Origin: an uncultured Treponema sp.
Lineage (GTDB): Bacteria > Spirochaetota > Spirochaetia > Treponematales > Treponemataceae
DNA: 64,000 nt
Assembly (NCBI GenBank): GCA_937877515.1
Contig: CALFIX010000053.1
Location: forward strand, 1-64,000
Reading direction: 5' to 3'
Under the pieces are notes generated by a model that made no database searches, had not been told where the DNA came from, and saw only the letters and a list, made by a program, of their open reading frames with translations. Position numbers and translations under genes: made by a program. Shown here piece after piece: positions 60,967 to 64,000 of this stretch. How positions within the stretch are numbered: position 1 is the stretch's first letter; the number at the start of each line of letters is the position of its first letter.

Positions 60967-63360
60967 ATGGCTAACACCAACGAATGCGTAGAAAACACAG
61001 ACGCATACTTTGAGAAGCTAGACGCTTACTGGCGTGCTACCAACTATCTTGCAGCAGCACAGCTTTACATGAAAGAGAATCCTCTTTTACGTAAGCCTCT
61101 TACACGCGATCAGGTTAAGAGCAAGATTGTAGGTCACTGGGGAACAGTTCCAGGACAGAACTTTGTTTATGTTCACATGAATCGTGCAATTACAAAGTAC
61201 AATCTTGATATGTTGCTTATTTCTGGTCCAGGTCATGGAGGAAACTTCTTTGTAGCAAACTCTTACCTTGAAGGTTACTACTCAGAAATTTATCCGAATG
61301 TAAGTCAGGACGAAGAAGGCATGAGCCGCCTTTGTAAGCAGTTTTCTTTCCCTGGTGGAATTTCAAGTCACGTTGCTCCAGAAACACCAGGTTCAATTAA
61401 TGAAGGTGGTGAATTAGGTTATTCTATTGCACACGCATTTGGTTCTGTATTTGATAATCCTGATTTAATTACAACTGTTGTAGTTGGCGACGGTGAAGCA
61501 GAAACCGGTCCTCTTGCAACAGCGTGGCACTCAAATAAATTTTTAAATGCTAAGACAGACGGTGCAGTTCTTCCAATCCTGCACTTAAACGGATACAAGA
61601 TTTCTAACCCAACAGTATTTGCTCGTATTTCTAAAGATGAAGTTCAGAGCTTCTTCCATGGTTGTGGTTGGGATCCAATTTTTGTAGAAGCAACTCCAGA
61701 CACTCCACACATGGAAGCACACAAGGCAATGGCAGCAGCTGTTGACAAGTGTATTGAAAAGATTCATGCAATTCAGAAGGATGCACGCGAAAACGGAAAA
61801 ACAGAACGCCCATTCTGGCCAATGATTGTTCTTCGCACTCCAAAGGGATGGACTGGTCCTAAGTTTAACGATGCAGGTGAGCCAATTGAAAACTCTTTCC
61901 GCGCACACCAGGTACCTATTGATTTAACAAAGCCAGATCCAAACGAAGCAAAGCACATGAAAGAGCTTGAATCCTGGCTTAAGAGCTACAAACCAGAAGA
62001 ACTCTTTACAGAAGACTACAAGCTTAAGCCAGAACTTGCAGCTATTGCTCCAAAGGGTGATCACCGTATTTCTGCAAACCCACATGCAAACGGCGGTAAA
62101 GTATTAAAGGATCTTCGTGTTCCAGACTTTAAGAAGTATGCATTGGACGTTAAAACTCCTGGCAGCGTAAAAGCTCAGGATATGAAAGAACTTGGAAACT
62201 ATATTCGCGACGTATTTAAGCTTAACGAAGCAAACAAAAACTTCCGTATCTTTGGACCTGATGAATCTATGTCTAACCGTTTGTATGCTGCATTTGAAGC
62301 TACAAACCGCGACTTTAACGCAGAAATTTTAGATTCAGATGATAAGCTTGCTCACGACGGCCGCATTATGGACTCTTATCTTTCTGAACACATGTGCGAA
62401 GGATGGCTTGAAGGTTACCTCTTAACTGGCCGTCATGGTTTCTTTGCCAGCTACGAAGCATTCATTCGTGTTGTAGACAGTATGGCTGCTCAGCATGCAA
62501 AGTGGCTTAAGGTTTGCTCTCAGCTTAAGTGGAGACAGCCAATTGCCTCTCTTAACCTTATTCTTACTTCTAACGTATGGCAGCAGGACCACAACGGATT
62601 TACACACCAGGACCCGGGATTCTTAGACCATATTTCTAACAAGAAGGCAGATGTTGTTCGCATGTACTTACCTCCTGACACAAACTGTCTCTTAAGTACA
62701 TTTGACCACTGTATTCGCAGCAAGAACTATGTAAATGTAATTGTTGCTTCTAAGCATCCAAGTTGCCAGTGGCTTACAATGGATCAGGCTGTTAAGCATT
62801 GTACTCAGGGTGTAGGCATTTGGGATTGGGCTTCTAATGACCAGGGCGAAGAACCAGATGTAGTAATGGCTTGTTGTGGAGACACTCCAACACTCGAAGC
62901 TCTTGCTGCAACAACAATTTTGCGCGAAAAAGTTCCTGGAATTAAGATTCGCTTTGTAAACGTTGTAGACCTTATGAAGCTTCAGAGCGACACTCAGCAT
63001 CCACACGGATTAAATGATGCAGAATACAATGCAATCTTTACAAAAGATAAGCCAATTATTTTTGCATTCCATGGTTATCCAAAGCTTGTTCATGAACTTA
63101 CATATCTTCGTGAAAACCGTAACTTACATGTTTATGGTTACCATGAAGAAGGTACAATTACTACTCCATTTGATATGCGTGTACAAAACAAGATTGACCG
63201 TTTTGATCTTGTAAAAGCTGCATTAAAGTATTTGCCACAGTTTGGTAACAAAGCAAGTCATGTTGTTCAAGAAATGAATAATAAGCTTGTTGAACACAAA
63301 CAGCACATTTCAGAGTTTGGCGAAGACTTACCAGAAGTAGTAAACTGGAAGTGGTCATAA
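60967..63360 (+). CDS. xfp: phosphoketolase (xylulose-5-P/fructose-6-P)
   Basis: The 797-residue thiamine-diphosphate enzyme splits xylulose-5-phosphate or fructose-6-phosphate to acetyl-phosphate and a shorter sugar phosphate. It has GPGHGGNF, the PGGISSHVAPETPGSINEGG loop, the TPP motif VVGDGEAETGPLATAW, HLNGYKISNPT, QDHNGFTHQDPGF and the C-terminal Rossmann-like part. Relatively GC-rich third positions and a strong AAGGAG site suggest high expression. It is transcribed alone, and a terminator follows at 63434. Confidence 0.97.
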   Translation: MANTNECVENTDAYFEKLDAYWRATNYLAAAQLYMKENPLLRKPLTRDQVKSKIVGHWGTVPGQNFVYVHMNRAITKYNLDMLLISGPGHGGNFFVANSYLEGYYSEIYPNVSQDEEGMSRLCKQFSFPGGISSHVAPETPGSINEGGELGYSIAHAFGSVFDNPDLITTVVVGDGEAETGPLATAWHSNKFLNAKTDGAVLPILHLNGYKISNPTVFARISKDEVQSFFHGCGWDPIFVEATPDTPHMEAHKAMAAAVDKCIEKIHAIQKDARENGKTERPFWPMIVLRTPKGWTGPKFNDAGEPIENSFRAHQVPIDLTKPDPNEAKHMKELESWLKSYKPEELFTEDYKLKPELAAIAPKGDHRISANPHANGGKVLKDLRVPDFKKYALDVKTPGSVKAQDMKELGNYIRDVFKLNEANKNFRIFGPDESMSNRLYAAFEATNRDFNAEILDSDDKLAHDGRIMDSYLSEHMCEGWLEGYLLTGRHGFFASYEAFIRVVDSMAAQHAKWLKVCSQLKWRQPIASLNLILTSNVWQQDHNGFTHQDPGFLDHISNKKADVVRMYLPPDTNCLLSTFDHCIRSKNYVNVIVASKHPSCQWLTMDQAVKHCTQGVGIWDWASNDQGEEPDVVMACCGDTPTLEALAATTILREKVPGIKIRFVNVVDLMKLQSDTQHPHGLNDAEYNAIFTKDKPIIFAFHGYPKLVHELTYLRENRNLHVYGYHEEGTITTPFDMRVQNKIDRFDLVKAALKYLPQFGNKASHVVQEMNNKLVEHKQHISEFGEDLPEVVNWKWS

Positions 63361-63433
63361 GCTTAGCTAATAACTGCAGGCTTTACGGCTTGCAGTTGCA
63401 TTAATGTAAAAAACGAGAGTATAAAAAATATTA

Positions 63434-63461
63434 GGCTGTTCCTTTGAGCAGCCATTTTTTT
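63434..63461 (+). terminator. terminator after phosphoketolase
   Basis: GGCTGTTC/GAGCAGCC (8 bp with one G-U) with a 4-base loop, followed by ATTTTTTT. A second stem (AACTGCAGGC with GCTTGCAGTT) lies about 55 bases earlier but has no T run. Confidence 0.85.
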
Positions 63462-63536
63462 ACATAGAAAGAGAAAATTTTTTGTAATAACCATTGTATA
63501 AAATCTAAAAAAATATTATGGTGAGGAACACACAAA

Positions 63537-63576
63537 AGACAGTTCGTAGTCCTTCCTGTCTATAAATAAAACCAGG
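63537..63576 (+). ncRNA. candidate preQ1-I riboswitch
   Basis: Stem AGACAG/CTGTCT (63537-63542, 63556-63561) encloses a 13-base loop beginning TTCGTAGT and is followed by an A-rich tail AATAAAACCAGG. Loop and tail resemble the preQ1-I aptamer of Thermoanaerobacter tengcongensis as I remember it (loop UCGCAGU, tail AACAAAACAAGG). The tail could pair back into the loop as an H-type pseudoknot. It lies 27 bases before the yhhQ start, followed by a T-rich run, and the gene is the expected target. Confidence 0.6.
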
Positions 63577-63603
63577 TCAATTCTTTTTTTAGAGGTCATT
63601 TTT

Positions 63604-64000
63604 ATGAACGAACTCTTTCTCATCATTACACTTTTAGTGTCTTTTGGGGGAACTATTCTCTTCCTTAAGGTTTTTGGTAAAGGCGGCCTTTTTGCCTGGA
63701 TTGGCATTGCAACAGTTTTTGCAAATATTGAAGTTACGATTGTTGTTCATGCCTTTGGTATGGATCAGACTTTAGGAAATACACTTTTTGCAGCAACTTT
63801 TCTTGCAACAGATATTTTGAGCGAGCTTTATGGTAAAAAAGATGCAACTAAAGGTGTTTTAGCAGGTATTTTTACAAGCCTTACTTTTATTTTGCTTTCT
63901 TTTTTATGGGTACATTACATTCCTGCAGAAAGTGATTGGGCAAGTGGATTTGTTAGAGGTCTTTTTTCCAATACTCCACGTATGTTACTTTCAAGCCTTA
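63604..64000 (+). CDS. yhhQ: queuosine precursor transporter YhhQ, 3' end missing
   Basis: The frame runs off the right edge after 132 codons. Several membrane segments are visible (residues 2-20, 29-50, 58-75, 82-105). The family-typical region TLGNTLFAATFLATDILSELYGKKDATKGV is present in the middle. YhhQ (VUT/DUF165 family) imports queuine or preQ0/preQ1 across the inner membrane. AGAGG precedes the ATG, and a candidate preQ1 riboswitch upstream supports the role. Confidence 0.88.
   Translation, partial: MNELFLIITLLVSFGGTILFLKVFGKGGLFAWIGIATVFANIEVTIVVHAFGMDQTLGNTLFAATFLATDILSELYGKKDATKGVLAGIFTSLTFILLSFLWVHYIPAESDWASGFVRGLFSNTPRMLLSSL

Overview
The window is an AT-rich, densely coded stretch of chromosome that reads as a host-associated, anaerobic spirochete of the Treponema type. 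This is an inference from gene content: a PnrA/TmpC-type purine-nucleoside ABC transporter, several methyl-accepting chemotaxis proteins, c-di-GMP proteins (two GGDEF/EAL proteins and one PilZ-like protein), spirochete-style lipoproteins, ferredoxin-dependent indolepyruvate oxidoreductase, rubrerythrin and phosphoketolase. No rRNA, tRNA, CRISPR array, insertion sequence or prophage was seen.

Layout. 1-1632: a PLD-nuclease/SNF2 helicase gene that runs off the left edge, where a 42-bp inverted repeat begins exactly at base 1. 1.7-6.6 kb: a purine-nucleoside ABC operon (minus strand) with an internal terminator after the binding-protein gene. 6.7-9.3 kb: a lemA/TPM-domain/slyX run. 9.3-18.2 kb: a lipoprotein, a hemolysin III family protein, a response regulator plus hybrid histidine kinase, and a beta-barrel-like protein paired with a large Ser/Thr-rich lipoprotein. 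18.3-20.4 kb: a KDPG aldolase fused to a tetrapyrrole-methylase-type methyltransferase, then shikimate kinase. 20.4-25.8 kb: a minus-strand run of SlyD-like isomerase, Nfu, TPR protein, aminotransferase, Lrp regulator, hisB and hisG. 25.9-39.6 kb: an aryl-acid module, with paaI, ACT and paaK on the minus strand and iorA, iorB and a radical SAM gene on the plus strand, interleaved with two chemoreceptors and a GGDEF/EAL protein. 39.6-43.4 kb: enolase, a small membrane protein and an EAL phosphodiesterase. 43.4-45.4 kb: a three-gene ABC exporter headed by a previously uncalled 19-codon hydrophobic peptide gene. 45.5-64 kb: M18 aminopeptidase, a DUF4015 glycosidase-like protein, mnmE, MATE, rubrerythrin, PilZ-like, a chemoreceptor, uppP, purD, a zinc-ribbon protein, an S41 protease-like protein, phosphoketolase, and the start of a yhhQ queuosine-precursor transporter behind a candidate preQ1-I riboswitch.

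How the genes fit together. The organism salvages purine nucleosides, makes acetyl-phosphate through phosphoketolase, and oxidises aryl-pyruvates through IOR with PaaK and PaaI handling the aryl-acetyl-CoA. Motility and c-di-GMP signalling genes are scattered among these metabolic genes. The most notable cross-cutting signal is regulatory: several genes without a Shine-Dalgarno have a promoter -10 box exactly 6 nt upstream of the start codon (11056, 18331, 25814, 58758, 58820), so their mRNAs should be leaderless. Two further genes have sigma-28-type boxes close to the start. The best candidate for an undescribed system is the 19-residue peptide gene with its dedicated ABC exporter, a strong promoter and an inverted repeat at the predicted transcript start.
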